This document shows, one piece after another, positions 50,819-60,597 of a DNA stretch of 64,000 nucleotides (its first letter is position 1; each line of letters begins with the position of its first letter). The position numbers and the translations under genes were made by a program. The notes under the pieces are model-generated. The model searched no databases. It had not been told where the DNA came from and worked only from the letters and a program-made list of their open reading frames with translations. The stretch comes from Streptosporangium album (GTDB taxonomy: Bacteria > Actinomycetota > Actinomycetes > Streptosporangiales > Streptosporangiaceae), in assembly GCF_014203795.1 (NCBI RefSeq), contig NZ_JACHJU010000002.1:558001-622000 (forward strand). Reading direction: 5' to 3'.

Positions 50819-51469
50819 TCATTTAAGGATGGAAGGCAGCGGTTGGGCGCCGCGCTGCCTCAGCATGTCGGTCATCAGATTGATCTCACTCGCCTGACCT
50901 TCGACGATGTGCCGGGCCATGGTGGCCACCTCGTCGCGGTCCGACAGTTTCAGCAGAGCCTGGGCCATCTGCACGCCGCCCTCGTGGTGGCGGATCATGA
51001 GCTGCAGGAAGAGGACCTCCTGGTCCTTGCCGGTGGCCTCGCGGAGCCTTTTGAGCTCCTCCTGGCCGGCCATCCCAGGCATCGCGGCGGAGGCCGGGGC
51101 CGTCCCGCCGTGGCCGTGGCCGGCCATCCACGCCATCGCCGGCCGCTCGCCGAACTGGTCCAGCCCCCACTGCTGCAGCCAGCCCATGAACATGCCGCGC
51201 TGGGCGGTCTGCGTGACGATGATGTCGTAGGCGAGCCGCCGCAGCCCCTCGTCCTTGCTGCCGTCTCTGGCGATGAAGGACATCTCGACGGCCTGGGCGT
51301 GGTGGACGGCCATGTCGCGGGAGAATCCCGCCTCGGCGGAGGCGTCGGTCGGGGCCGTGGTCCTGCCGATGATCAGCAGCAGGACGGCCGCCACGGCCAG
51401 GCATCCGAGCAGCAGGCCGAGCGCCACGCGGCGCCTTGGGGTCGCATTGGCTTGGGGAGGCGTTTCCAT
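50819..51469 (-). CDS. DUF305 domain protein, membrane-anchored
   Basis: A 216-residue protein with an N-terminal signal anchor (VALGLLLGCLAVAAVLLLIIG) and a ferritin-like DUF305 domain: FSRDMAVHHAQAVEMS and LQLMIRHHEGGVQMAQALL carry the paired His residues. A Met/His-rich segment (MAWMAGHGHGG, AAMPGMAG) suggests copper binding. ATG 51469 begins METPPQ; an upstream frame extension has no ribosome-binding site. Divergent from a DUF3105 gene, a frequent partner in actinobacteria. Confidence 0.9.
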   Translation of the reverse strand: METPPQANATPRRRVALGLLLGCLAVAAVLLLIIGRTTAPTDASAEAGFSRDMAVHHAQAVEMSFIARDGSKDEGLRRLAYDIIVTQTAQRGMFMGWLQQWGLDQFGERPAMAWMAGHGHGGTAPASAAMPGMAGQEELKRLREATGKDQEVLFLQLMIRHHEGGVQMAQALLKLSDRDEVATMARHIVEGQASEINLMTDMLRQRGAQPLPSILK

Positions 51470-51591
51470 CGCCTGCCCAGAGTACCCACTGTCAGGAATC
51501 GTTGCTCTATCACCCGTTGTGTTTGCCTTATTCTCCACACACACCAGTAGGGCATAGTGTGACCCGAAATTGGTTCCCGGCTGGAGGGTCG

Positions 51592-52302
51592 ATGACGGAG
51601 AAAAAGGCGCAGGCGAGACGGGAACATCTCGCCCGGATGCGCCAGGAGCAGAAGCGCAAGGAACGCCGGACCGCGTTCCTGATGTGGGGCGCCGGTGGCG
51701 CCGTCATCGTCCTGCTCGTCGGGATCGTCGGCTTCTACCTGGTCAACGAGCGGGCAGTCGGCTCGCTGGACGCCGTTACCAGCGCCAAATATCCGGGCAG
51801 CATGCACATCCAGACCAAGGTGAGCTACAAGGAGAACCCCCCGATGGGGGGCGAGCACAACCCGGCCTGGCAGAACTGCGGCATCTACGACCAGCCGGTC
51901 AACAACGAGAACGCCGTCCACGCGATGGAGCACGGCGCCGTCTGGATCACCTACCAGCCGGACCTGCCCAAGGACCAGGTGGACAAGCTGAAGGAGCTGT
52001 CCTCCAAGGAGTACATGCTGCTGAGCCCGTACCCGGGGCTGCCCGCCAAGATCGTTGCCAGCTCCTGGAACAAGCAGCTCAAGCTGGACCGCGCCGACGA
52101 CCCGCGCCTGCCCAGGTACATCGCCAAGTACAGGAACAACAGCACAGAGACCCCCGAGCTCGGCTCGCCCTGCACCGGAGGCGTGGACACCACCACCGCG
52201 GAGGCCCCGATCCCGACGGCCACCCCGACGGCCGCTCCGAGCGCGGACCCGTCCACGGACCCGTCCGCGACCCCCTCGCCCAGCTCCTCCCCGAGCTCCT
52301 GA
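51592..52302 (+). CDS. DUF3105 domain membrane protein
   Basis: A 236-residue protein: a basic cytoplasmic N-terminus, a transmembrane helix (AVIVLLVGIVGFYLV near 37-51) and an extracytoplasmic DUF3105 domain with PPMGGEHNPAWQNCGIYDQPV, AVHAMEHGAVWITYQP and LLSPYPGLPAKIVASSW. His residues and the Cys are conserved. A Ser/Thr/Pro/Asp-rich tail follows. GGAGGG precedes the ATG. Found beside DUF305, possibly in copper handling, which is inference. Confidence 0.9.
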   Translation: MTEKKAQARREHLARMRQEQKRKERRTAFLMWGAGGAVIVLLVGIVGFYLVNERAVGSLDAVTSAKYPGSMHIQTKVSYKENPPMGGEHNPAWQNCGIYDQPVNNENAVHAMEHGAVWITYQPDLPKDQVDKLKELSSKEYMLLSPYPGLPAKIVASSWNKQLKLDRADDPRLPRYIAKYRNNSTETPELGSPCTGGVDTTTAEAPIPTATPTAAPSADPSTDPSATPSPSSSPSS

Positions 52303-52339
52303 CCTCGCCGGATGCGAATCCCCCACGGTGTGCGCATCC

Positions 52340-52371
52340 GGTAGGGCCCGCACCCCGGCGCGGGCCCTACC
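52340..52371. terminator. Bidirectional terminator
   Basis: A perfect 12-bp inverted repeat (arms 52340-52351 and 52360-52371) with an 8-base loop separates the convergent DUF3105 and alanine dehydrogenase genes. Confidence 0.8.
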
Positions 52372-52386
52372 CGGCAGGGGCGCCCT

Positions 52387-53502
52387 TCAGTCCAGCGCCC
52401 GCTCCAGGGGCACCGCCTCCAGTCCGTGAGCCTCGGCCACGGGCAGGTTGGTCAGGTGCCCCTCATGCGTGTTCAGGCCCCCGGCCAGCGCGGGGTCGCC
52501 GCGCAGCGCCTCGCGCCAGCCCAGGTCGGCGATCGCCAGCGCGTAGGGCAGGGTCACGTTGGTCAGCGCGTACGTCGAGGTGTGCGGGACCGCGCCCGGC
52601 ATGTTGGCCACGCAGTAGAAGATCGAGTTGTGCACCCGGTAGGTGGGCGCGTCATGGGTGGTCGGCCGGGAGTCCTCGAAGCAGCCTCCCTGGTCGATGG
52701 AGATGTCGACCAGGACCGAGCCGGGCCTCATCCGCGAGACCAGCTCGTTGCTCACCAATTTGGGGGCCCTCGCACCGGGGATCAGCACCGCGCCGATCAC
52801 CAGGTCGGCGGCCAGGACCGCGCGCTCGACCTCGTAGCTGTTCGAGGCGACCGTCTGGCAGTGGCCCTGGTAGACGAGGTCGGCCTGGCGGAGCCGGTCG
52901 ATGTTGCGGTCCAGCAGCACCACCTCGGCCTGCATGCCGAGCGCGATGACCGCGGCGTTCATACCGGACACCCCGGCGCCGATCACGACCACGTTGGCCG
53001 CGTGCACGCCCGACACCCCGCCCATGAGCACGCCCCGCCCGCCTTCGGGCCGCATCAGGTGGTAGGCCCCCACCTGCGGGGCGAGCCGTCCGGCCACCTC
53101 CGACATCGGAGCCAGCAGCGGCAGCGAGCCGTTCTCGCTCTGCACGGTCTCGTAGGCGATTCCGGTGACGCCGGATTCGAGCATGGCCCGGGTGCACAGC
53201 TCGGACGCGGCCAGGTGCAGGTAGGTGAAGAGCACCTGTCCCTTGCGCATCCGGTGGTACTCCTCGGCGACCGGTTCCTTCACCTTCAGCACCAGGTCGC
53301 CCTCGGCCCACACCTCGTCCGCCGACTCCAGGATGGTCGCGCCCACGCTCTGGAAGTCGGCGTCGGTGATCGAGGATCCGGCGCCGGCGTTCTTCTCGAC
53401 GAAGACCCGGTGGCCGTGCCGGATGAACTCGTGCGCTCCGGCGGGAGTGAGGGCCACGCGATACTCGTGGCTCTTGACCTCGCGGGGAACTGCGATCTTC
53501 AC
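52387..53502 (-). CDS. ald: Alanine dehydrogenase
   Basis: A 371-residue enzyme that interconverts L-alanine and pyruvate plus ammonia with [23 protein letters not shown] is the family start, with Arg15 as a substrate-binding residue. Lys74 lies in LVLKVKEP, and His95 in TYLHLAA. The NAD-binding fold begins [18 protein letters not shown] near 171, and [19 protein letters not shown] near 267 includes the catalytic Asp. Length is normal. It often supports growth on alanine and developmental or hypoxic redox balance in actinomycetes. Monocistronic. Confidence 0.96.
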   Translation of the reverse strand: MKIAVPREVKSHEYRVALTPAGAHEFIRHGHRVFVEKNAGAGSSITDADFQSVGATILESADEVWAEGDLVLKVKEPVAEEYHRMRKGQVLFTYLHLAASELCTRAMLESGVTGIAYETVQSENGSLPLLAPMSEVAGRLAPQVGAYHLMRPEGGRGVLMGGVSGVHAANVVVIGAGVSGMNAAVIALGMQAEVVLLDRNIDRLRQADLVYQGHCQTVASNSYEVERAVLAADLVIGAVLIPGARAPKLVSNELVSRMRPGSVLVDISIDQGGCFEDSRPTTHDAPTYRVHNSIFYCVANMPGAVPHTSTYALTNVTLPYALAIADLGWREALRGDPALAGGLNTHEGHLTNLPVAEAHGLEAVPLERALD

Positions 53503-53714
53503 GGCTCCTCCAGGATTGCGCCTGTATCTTCTTCACTCTGCGTCCCCGGGAAGGGGGCCACCATGCGCACGATGGAAGGAATTCACAAAAATTGCTGACA
53601 TTTCGTCAAGCGCCGTAGAACCCGGCCCGCACAGCCGGCCCGTCCGGCTGGTTACCGGCCCCTTTCGGTGATCGGTAGGCTCACCCGCGAGCCAGATGTG
53701 AGGGATGCAGGCAT

Positions 53715-54845
53715 ATGACGATGGAGACGCACTCGGGTCCGGGAGACCCACCCGTGCCACAGGGACCTCCACCTGGGCCTCGGGTCCCCCCCTCCGGGCC
53801 GTCCGGGCCCCATGACCCCCCACCTGCCGGCCCTCCCTCGGGGCCGCGAGGCCCGCAGGGACCGGGCAGACCGGGCACCGATCCCGGTGGCGGCGCGCCG
53901 GGGGATCCCCGGGCGAGCCGGGTCACCACCGTCATACTGATCGTCGCCCTGGTCGTCGTCGTGCTGACCACCGGTGTGCTCGGCACCCTCGCGGTGCTCA
54001 TGACCAGGGACCCCGGTGTGCCGCTCGGCGCACCCCCTCCCCAGCGCCTGCGTGTCCCCATCCATTTCGCCCCGGTGATCGGCTCGCAGGCCGGCGCCTG
54101 CACGACCCCCGAGGGCGTGCCCGACGACGCGGGACAGACCTGCTACACCCTTGCCGCCGGAGTCAGCGTGAACGCCGTGCGGAAGATCGAGACGGTCCAG
54201 GACAAAGGAGGCGCCTACTCGGTCAGGATCGCGTTCGCCTCCGCCTTCCGCGACCAGATCAACGACCTGACCCAGGAGGCGGTCAAGCAGCAGCTCGCGA
54301 TCGTCGCGGGGGAGAAGGTGGTGGCGGCCCCCCTCGTCGCCCAGGTGATCACCGAGGACAGCCTCAGCATCGCGGGATCCTTCACCAAGGAGCAGGCGGC
54401 CGCCATGGTCGTACGGCTGGGCGGACCCGCGGGCACCGCTCCGCCGGCCACCGGACAGCCCCAGCCGAGCCAGTCGGTCTCCTCCCCGGCCTCCGACCTG
54501 CCCGTGACCCCGCCCAGCTCGGACCCCTCGACCGCGACCACTCCCACCCCCACGCCCACGACGACCCCGCCGGCCGCCGTGACCACTGCGACGACGACCC
54601 CGCAGGCCACCACCGTGTCCTCCGGCGCCCGCGCCACCACCTCCGTGACGGGGGGTCCACGGGCCACCTCGTCGGGCAGCACCACGTCCGGCGGGCGCGA
54701 GCCCGACCCGCGCTATCCCAGCTGCAAGGCGGCGATCGCCGACGGTTACGGGGGCCCCTACACCCGGGGCGTCCACGAGGAGTACTACTGGTACACCGAC
54801 GCGGACGGGGACGGCGTGGCCTGCGAGACCGGCGGGCTGTCGTAA
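53715..54845 (+). CDS. Membrane-anchored protein with SecD-P1-like and excalibur domains
   Basis: A 376-residue protein. A Pro/Gly-rich cytoplasmic N-terminus (about 70 residues) precedes a helix (VTTVILIVALVVVVLTTGVLG split across 71-92). The extracytoplasmic part contains a SecD P1-like domain (SVRIAFASAFRDQINDL, VVAAPLVAQVITEDSLSIAG), a long Ser/Thr/Pro linker, and a C-terminal excalibur calcium-binding module with DPRYPSCKAAI, YWYTDADGDGVACE and a paired Cys. Role unknown; excalibur domains are common on surface proteins and nucleases. Confidence 0.8.
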   Translation: MTMETHSGPGDPPVPQGPPPGPRVPPSGPSGPHDPPPAGPPSGPRGPQGPGRPGTDPGGGAPGDPRASRVTTVILIVALVVVVLTTGVLGTLAVLMTRDPGVPLGAPPPQRLRVPIHFAPVIGSQAGACTTPEGVPDDAGQTCYTLAAGVSVNAVRKIETVQDKGGAYSVRIAFASAFRDQINDLTQEAVKQQLAIVAGEKVVAAPLVAQVITEDSLSIAGSFTKEQAAAMVVRLGGPAGTAPPATGQPQPSQSVSSPASDLPVTPPSSDPSTATTPTPTPTTTPPAAVTTATTTPQATTVSSGARATTSVTGGPRATSSGSTTSGGREPDPRYPSCKAAIADGYGGPYTRGVHEEYYWYTDADGDGVACETGGLS

Positions 54846-54933
54846 AGAGGGTCCGGGGGTGACGGCGCGGGAAACGCCCGGGCGGTGAGCGCGGCCCGGG
54901 CGATCCCCGGAGTCAGTCCGAGAACCGCCCGAT

Positions 54934-55104
54934 CAGGAGCGCCAGCCGCTGCTCGTGCTGCTCGTGCTGGTCGTCGCCCTCGTTGCCCTCGGCGACACCG
55001 TCATCGTCCTGCGCCACGGCGGCACCAAGGCCGTGGCCTTCGGCATCCACTTCGCCACCGCCGTGGCCGTGCTCATCAGCGCCGCCCTCCTCTTCGCCAG
55101 CTGA
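54934..55104 (+). pseudogene. Remnant of DUF4267-like small membrane protein
   Basis: A 57-codon tail: LLVLLVLVVALVALGDTVIVLRHGG, then AVAFGIHFATAVAVLISAALL (quoted in part). Two helices with the ALGD.. motif resemble the C-terminal half of DUF4267 proteins of about 130 residues. No start codon or upstream half is present in this frame. The match is by pattern only. Confidence 0.4.
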
Positions 55105-55186
55105 AGGCCGGAGCCCGTCCATGAACAGAATCGATCGTCCTGGCGGCAGGGAGCCGTGCAGATGTCACTGATCGGGCCGGATGTCC

Positions 55187-56563
55187 CTAGACGAACAGTC
55201 CCCGGATGCCCTCGATGGCGAAGTACGCCGCGAAGACCAGCGTGACCACCCAGAGCAGCAGCGGGATGCCCCGGGCCTGGCCGGTCGCCGCCTGGATGAC
55301 CGTGTAGGCGACCACACCGGCACCGACGCCGTTGGTGATGCTGTAGGTGAACGGCATCAGGGCGATCGTCAGGAACGCGGGGACGGCCAGCGTCAGGTCC
55401 TCCCAGGGCACGTTCCTGGCCTGCGTCATCATCAGCGCGCCCACCAGCACCAGGGCGGGAGCCGCGGCGGCGGCGGGGACGACCGCCGCCAGCGGGGTGA
55501 AGAACAGGGTCAGTACGAACATGGTGCCGGTGACCACGGCGGCCAGGCCGGTCCTGGCCCCCTCGCCGACACCGGCCGCCGACTCGACGAAGACCGTGTT
55601 GGCCGAGGCGCTGGAGAACCCGCCGATCGCCCCGGCCACGCCGTCGACGGTCAGGATGGCCCCCAGCCGGGGCACCCGGCCCTCGGCGTCCACCAGGCCC
55701 GCCTCGTCGCTCACCCCGATGATCGTGCCCATCGCGTCGAAGAACCCCGACAGCACCAGCGTGAACAGCACGACCGTCGCGGTCACCACTCCCGCGCGGG
55801 AGAAGCCGCCGAACAGGTCCACCCGGCCGACCAGCCCGGCGTCCGGCAGCGACACCACCGCCTCCGGCACCCTGGGCACCACGACACCCCAGCTCGCCGG
55901 GTTGATCGTCGCGAGCGAGTTGACCGCGATCGCCAGTACGGCGGTGACCACGATGCCGATCAGGATGGCGCCCCGGATCTTGCGCACGGACAGCACGATC
56001 ACCAGCAGCAGGCCGAAGCAGAACACCGCCACCGGCCAGCCCGTCAGGTGCCCGGTGGCGCCGAGCTGTACGGGCGTCCCCGTCCCCTTGGCGACGAACC
56101 CGGCGTCCACCAGCCCGATCAGCGTGATGAACATCCCGATCCCCACACTGATCGCGTGCTTCAGCGCGAGCGGTATGGCGTTCATGATGAGCCGGCGCGC
56201 CCCGGAGACCGCCAGCAGCACGATCACCAGTCCCTCCAGCACGACCAGTCCCATCGCCTGCGCCCAGGTCATGTGCGGTGCGGCCTGGTAGGCGACCACC
56301 GCGTTCAGCCCCAGTCCCGCGGCGACGCCGAACGGGGCGTTGCCGACCAGCCCGATCAGGATCGTGCTCACGGCAGCGGCGATGATGGTCGACGTGGTGA
56401 GCTGCGGGATCGACAGCTTCGCGCCGGTGACGTCGGCGGCCCCGCCCAGGATGATCGGGTTCAGCAGGATGATGTAGGCCATGGCCATGAACGTGGTCAG
56501 ACCTCCCCTGACCTCCTGGCCGACACTCGACCCGCGTGCGGTGAGCTCGAAGAACCGATCCAT
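55187..56563 (-). CDS. NCS2-family purine permease (AzgA type)
   Basis: A 458-residue membrane protein with about 13 helices. GGLTTFMAMAYIILLNP at the start, FFDAMGTIIGVSDEAGL, and SSASANTVFVESAAGVGEGARTGL are diagnostic of the AzgA/PbuG branch transporting adenine, guanine or hypoxanthine. It lies 34 bases downstream of the xanthine dehydrogenase gene on the same strand, so import and oxidation of purines are co-expressed under the adjacent PucR regulator. Confidence 0.94.
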   Translation of the reverse strand: MDRFFELTARGSSVGQEVRGGLTTFMAMAYIILLNPIILGGAADVTGAKLSIPQLTTSTIIAAAVSTILIGLVGNAPFGVAAGLGLNAVVAYQAAPHMTWAQAMGLVVLEGLVIVLLAVSGARRLIMNAIPLALKHAISVGIGMFITLIGLVDAGFVAKGTGTPVQLGATGHLTGWPVAVFCFGLLLVIVLSVRKIRGAILIGIVVTAVLAIAVNSLATINPASWGVVVPRVPEAVVSLPDAGLVGRVDLFGGFSRAGVVTATVVLFTLVLSGFFDAMGTIIGVSDEAGLVDAEGRVPRLGAILTVDGVAGAIGGFSSASANTVFVESAAGVGEGARTGLAAVVTGTMFVLTLFFTPLAAVVPAAAAAPALVLVGALMMTQARNVPWEDLTLAVPAFLTIALMPFTYSITNGVGAGVVAYTVIQAATGQARGIPLLLWVVTLVFAAYFAIEGIRGLFV

Positions 56564-56597
56564 GATCCCCTCTCAAGGCGCGGGGGATGAGCCGTTC

Positions 56598-58877
56598 CTA
56601 CCCGTTCAGCGCGATGTCATGGGGACGGATGGGCACGCGGGACAGGGGCAGGCCGGTGGCGGCCCGTACGGCGGCGGCCACGGCCGGGGTGGACGACAGC
56701 GTGGGGGGCTCACCCGCGCCGCGCAGGCCGTAAGGGGCGTGCGGGTCGGGGTTCTCCAGGATCGACACCCGCATGGGCGGCATGTCGAGAATGGTGGGGA
56801 TCAGATAGTCGGTGAAGGAGGGGTTGAGCACCCGCCCCTCCGTGACCTGGATCTCCTCCATCAGCGCCAGCCCCAGCCCCTGCGCGGATCCGCCGTGGAT
56901 CTGCCCCTCCAGCGCCTGCAGGTTCATGATCTTCCCCACGTCCTGTACGGCCGCCAGCTCCACCACCTTGACCAGGCCGAGCTCGGTGTCCACGTCGACC
57001 ACGGCGCGGTGCACGCACAGCGCGAGCTGGGTGTGGGAGTCGCCCTGCCCGGTGACCGGGTCCAGCGGGAAGGTCGGCCGGTGCCGGTACTCCCGGGTCT
57101 CCTCGACGGCACCGCCCTGCTCCAGCGCCTCCTCCAGCGTCGAGCCGCCGGCCCGCAGGTCGTCCAGCCGCTTCCGGACGGCCTCGCACGCGGCCTTGAC
57201 CGCACCGCCGGTGACGTAGGACTGGCGGGACGCGGACGAGGACCCGGCCGAGCCCACGGCGGTGTCGGCCTGGGCGACCGTCACCCGGTCGATGCCCAGT
57301 TCGGTGCGGGCGATCTGCTCCTGGAGCGTCACCAGGCCCTGGCCGACCTCCGCCGCGGCGGTGTGCACGAGAACGTGCGGCTCGCCGCCGAGCAACTCGA
57401 CCCTGACCCGGGCGGTGGAGTAGTCGTCGAAGCCCTCGGAGAAGCAGATGTTCTTGATGCCCACGCCGTACCCGACGCCCCGCCGCACCCCCTCGCCGTG
57501 GGTGGTCTGCGACACGCCGCCGGGCATGTCCAGCAGGCCCGTGCCGCCGGCCTCGGGCAACGGCATGGCCTCCAGCTCGCGGAGCATGTCGGCCAGCGGC
57601 GCGGGAGTGTCGATCACCTGGCCGGTGGCCAGTCTGGAGCCCTGGGAGACCGCGTTGCGGACGCGGACCTCGACCGGGGAGATGCCGCACGCCTCGGCCA
57701 GCGCGTCCATCTGCGACTCGTAGGCGTAGCAGGCCTGCACGGCCCCGAAGCCGCGCATCGCCCCGCAGGGCGGGTTGTTGGTGTAGACGCCGTAGGCGTC
57801 GATCCGGACGTTGTCCACCTCGTACGGCCCCACCCCGAGCGAGGCGGCGTTGCCCACCACGGCGAGGGAGGAGGAGCAGTAGGCGCCGCCGTCGAGCAGG
57901 ATCTCCGCTTTCACGTAGACCAGCCTGCCGTCCGCGGTCGCGCCGTGCTCGTAACGCATCCGGGCCGGATGCCGGTGCACATGCCCGAAGAACGACTCCT
58001 CCCGGCCGTAGACGATCTTCACGGGGCGACCGGTGCGCAGTGCCAGCATGCACGCGTGCACCTGCATGGACAGGTCCTCACGGGCGCCGAACGCGCCGCC
58101 GACCCCGGCCAGCGACAGCCGTACCCGCTCCGGCTCCAGCCCGAGGCAGGGCGCGATCTGGTCGCGGTCCACGTGCAGCCACTGGGTGGCGACGAACAGG
58201 TCCACCCCGCCGTCCTCGGCCGGTACGGCCAGGCCGGACTCCGGGCCGAGGAAGGCCTGGTCCTGCATGCCCACCTCGTACTCCCGGGCGACCACCACGG
58301 GGGCGGTGAAGTGTGAGCCGACCCGCACCGGCTGGTGGCGCAGCACGTTGCCGCTCTCGTGGACCGCCGGGCAGGAGGGGTCGAAGGCGGCCCGGCGCGG
58401 GTCGACGACCGCCTCGCGGACCTCGTACTCCACGACGATCGCCTCGGCCGCCCGCCTGGCCCGCTCCGGATGGTCGGCGGCCACCAGCGCCACCGGCTCC
58501 CCCTGGTAGCGGACCTGGTCGATGGCCAGCACCGGCTGGTCCCGGTGTTCCAAACCGTAGAACTTCTCACCCGGCACGTCCTCGTGGGTGAGCACCGCCA
58601 GCACGCCCGGCATGGCCAGCGCGGGACCGATGTCGACGGAGCGGATCCAGGCAGACGGGTGCGGGCTGCGCAGGGTCACCCCCCAGATCATGTCCGCGAG
58701 GTAGAGATCGGAGGAGTAGGCGAATTCGCCCGTCACCTTCAGCGTCCCGTCGGGGCGCGGCACGCTCTCGCCGACGCCCCGGCTCCGAGCCGGGCTCTGG
58801 GTCCGGACCGGGCCGGGACCCCGGGCCGGGCTCTCGGTCGGGCTCTGGCTCTGGCGAGTCTCTGTGCCGCTCACCAC
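56598..58877 (-). CDS. Xanthine dehydrogenase, molybdenum-binding subunit
   Basis: A 759-residue xanthine oxidase-family large subunit. The N-terminal hammerhead domain starts VTGEFAYSSDLYLADMIWG. The Moco domain holds GGAFGAREDLSMQ, PPCGAMRGFGAVQACYAYES with the substrate-site Arg, AAEVGQGLVTLQEQIA and the C-terminal GLRGAGEPPTLSSTPA whose Glu is catalytic. It oxidises hypoxanthine/xanthine or another N-heterocycle. The FAD and iron-sulfur subunits and XdhC chaperone are not in the window, which is unusual. Divergent from PucR and cotranscribed with the purine permease. Confidence 0.9.
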   Translation of the reverse strand: MVSGTETRQSQSPTESPARGPGPVRTQSPARSRGVGESVPRPDGTLKVTGEFAYSSDLYLADMIWGVTLRSPHPSAWIRSVDIGPALAMPGVLAVLTHEDVPGEKFYGLEHRDQPVLAIDQVRYQGEPVALVAADHPERARRAAEAIVVEYEVREAVVDPRRAAFDPSCPAVHESGNVLRHQPVRVGSHFTAPVVVAREYEVGMQDQAFLGPESGLAVPAEDGGVDLFVATQWLHVDRDQIAPCLGLEPERVRLSLAGVGGAFGAREDLSMQVHACMLALRTGRPVKIVYGREESFFGHVHRHPARMRYEHGATADGRLVYVKAEILLDGGAYCSSSLAVVGNAASLGVGPYEVDNVRIDAYGVYTNNPPCGAMRGFGAVQACYAYESQMDALAEACGISPVEVRVRNAVSQGSRLATGQVIDTPAPLADMLRELEAMPLPEAGGTGLLDMPGGVSQTTHGEGVRRGVGYGVGIKNICFSEGFDDYSTARVRVELLGGEPHVLVHTAAAEVGQGLVTLQEQIARTELGIDRVTVAQADTAVGSAGSSSASRQSYVTGGAVKAACEAVRKRLDDLRAGGSTLEEALEQGGAVEETREYRHRPTFPLDPVTGQGDSHTQLALCVHRAVVDVDTELGLVKVVELAAVQDVGKIMNLQALEGQIHGGSAQGLGLALMEEIQVTEGRVLNPSFTDYLIPTILDMPPMRVSILENPDPHAPYGLRGAGEPPTLSSTPAVAAAVRAATGLPLSRVPIRPHDIALNG

Positions 58878-58969
58878 TGCAGTACATCAGCCCAGGTCAG
58901 GGGTGACCATGGCAGACGTGACGAAACACGGGACGGGGCCGTTGACGGGTCTTGTAGTTTTATCCAATC

Positions 58970-60475
58970 ATGCGGATACGTGACCTGGTCGGGATCGAGG
59001 AGCTCGGGCTCACCCTGCTCGCCGGTGAGGAGCACCTGGACCGCGGCTTCACCGGTGTGCAGATCACCGACCTGCCCGACCCCGGACGCTACCTGTCGGG
59101 CGGGGAGCTGGTGCTGTCCGGGCTCATGTGGCGCAACGGCCCCGAGGACTCCGAACGGTTCGTCGGCCGCCTGGCCGAGGCGGGGGTGGCCGCGCTCGGC
59201 GCCGGCAGCGCCTGGCTCGGCGCGGTGCCCGAGGACCTCGTTCAGGCCTGCCGCGCGCACGGCCTGCCGCTGCTGGCGGTGCCCGTCGAGGTCTCCTTCC
59301 GGACGGTCGCGGAGATGGTCACCCCCCGGCACGCCGAGCTGCGCGACGCCCTCGGCCGCCACCGCAGGATCGTCGCGGCGGTCGCCGAGGGCGCCGGCCT
59401 GCCGGAGCTGTTCGCGCTGATGGACACCGAGCTCGGGATGACCGGCGCGGTCGTCTCGGCCACCGGCGCGGTGATCGCCGGAACCCTCGGCCAGGCCGAC
59501 GCCGTACGGCTGGCGCACGAGTATCTGACCGCGCCCCGGCTGCCGCACGCGGTCCGCGCCCCTTCGGGGACCTTCACGCTCTTCGGCGTGGGCCGCGAGC
59601 ACCGCGCCGCCGGCTGGGCCCTGGTCTGCGGCGGCGACCTGCTCGGCGAGGTCGACCTCGGCTTCGAGCTGGCGGCCTGCGTCGCCCTGGAGCGGACCCG
59701 GATGGAGGAGGGCCGGCGGGTCGAGCGCCGTCTCGCCGAACAGCTGATCGCGCTGGCCTGCTCGGCGGGTGGCGATCCGGCCGAGCTCAGCGCCGGGCTG
59801 CGGACCTGCGGGATCGGCCCGGCCGAACCATACTCCGTGGTCAACGTGACCGTCGCCTGGCCGGGGGCGACCCGGGGACCGGACCCGGCGCGGCTCGGCG
59901 GGCAGGTCCTGGAGGAGCTGCTGCGCCCGCGGGTGGTGGCCGCGGCGGGCGCCGACGGGGCGGTGGCGCTGGTGCCGCTGTCCGGTACGGCGGGCGAGCT
60001 GGCCGCGAGGTTGCGGACCGGTGCGCGGGCGCTGACGGCGGGGCTGCCGGGCATCCGGGTGTCGGTCGGGCTGAGCGCCGCGCTGACCGGCCCGTCCGCG
60101 ATCCGGGGAGGCGCCGAGGAGGCGGGCCACGCGCGACGGCTGGCCGAGGCGCGGGGCGGGGCTGTCGTGACCAGCGACGAGATCTACACGCACGCGCTGC
60201 TGCTGGCCACCGTCCCCGACGATGTACGGCGCTCCTTCGCGGCCAGGATGCTGGACCCGCTGTTCGACTACGACCGGCGGCACGGCTCCGATCTCGTGCG
60301 CACGCTCGGCACGTTCCTCGACTGCGTGGGCTCATGGAACGCCTGCGCCGAGCGCCTGCACGTGCACGTCAACACGGTCCGCTACCGCATCCGCCGGGTG
60401 GAGGAGCTCACCGGCCGGGACCTGTCCACGATGACCGACCGGGTCGACCTGTTCCTGGCCCTCAGGGGATCGTGA
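58970..60475 (+). CDS. PucR-family transcriptional regulator of purine locus
   Basis: A 501-residue regulator with a PucR domain (MRIRDLVGIEELGLTLLAG, LSGGELVLSGLMW), a central GGDEF-like region and the C-terminal helix-turn-helix (LGTFLDCVGSWNACAERLHVHVNTVRYRIRRVEEL). It is divergent from xanthine dehydrogenase and the purine permease with 92 bases between starts, so it almost certainly controls them. It is a distant paralogue of the PucR at 40692. Confidence 0.93.
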   Translation: MRIRDLVGIEELGLTLLAGEEHLDRGFTGVQITDLPDPGRYLSGGELVLSGLMWRNGPEDSERFVGRLAEAGVAALGAGSAWLGAVPEDLVQACRAHGLPLLAVPVEVSFRTVAEMVTPRHAELRDALGRHRRIVAAVAEGAGLPELFALMDTELGMTGAVVSATGAVIAGTLGQADAVRLAHEYLTAPRLPHAVRAPSGTFTLFGVGREHRAAGWALVCGGDLLGEVDLGFELAACVALERTRMEEGRRVERRLAEQLIALACSAGGDPAELSAGLRTCGIGPAEPYSVVNVTVAWPGATRGPDPARLGGQVLEELLRPRVVAAAGADGAVALVPLSGTAGELAARLRTGARALTAGLPGIRVSVGLSAALTGPSAIRGGAEEAGHARRLAEARGGAVVTSDEIYTHALLLATVPDDVRRSFAARMLDPLFDYDRRHGSDLVRTLGTFLDCVGSWNACAERLHVHVNTVRYRIRRVEELTGRDLSTMTDRVDLFLALRGS

Positions 60476-60597
60476 CCCTGTCCGGTGCCGTGAGAGGTCT
60501 GCCGTGCGCGGACAGGAGGGTTTCCCTCTCCTCCGCCAGCGGCTTCTCCAATGTCTGGTCTCCCGTCGCCTCGGCGGTCGCGAAAGCCCGCTCCAGA

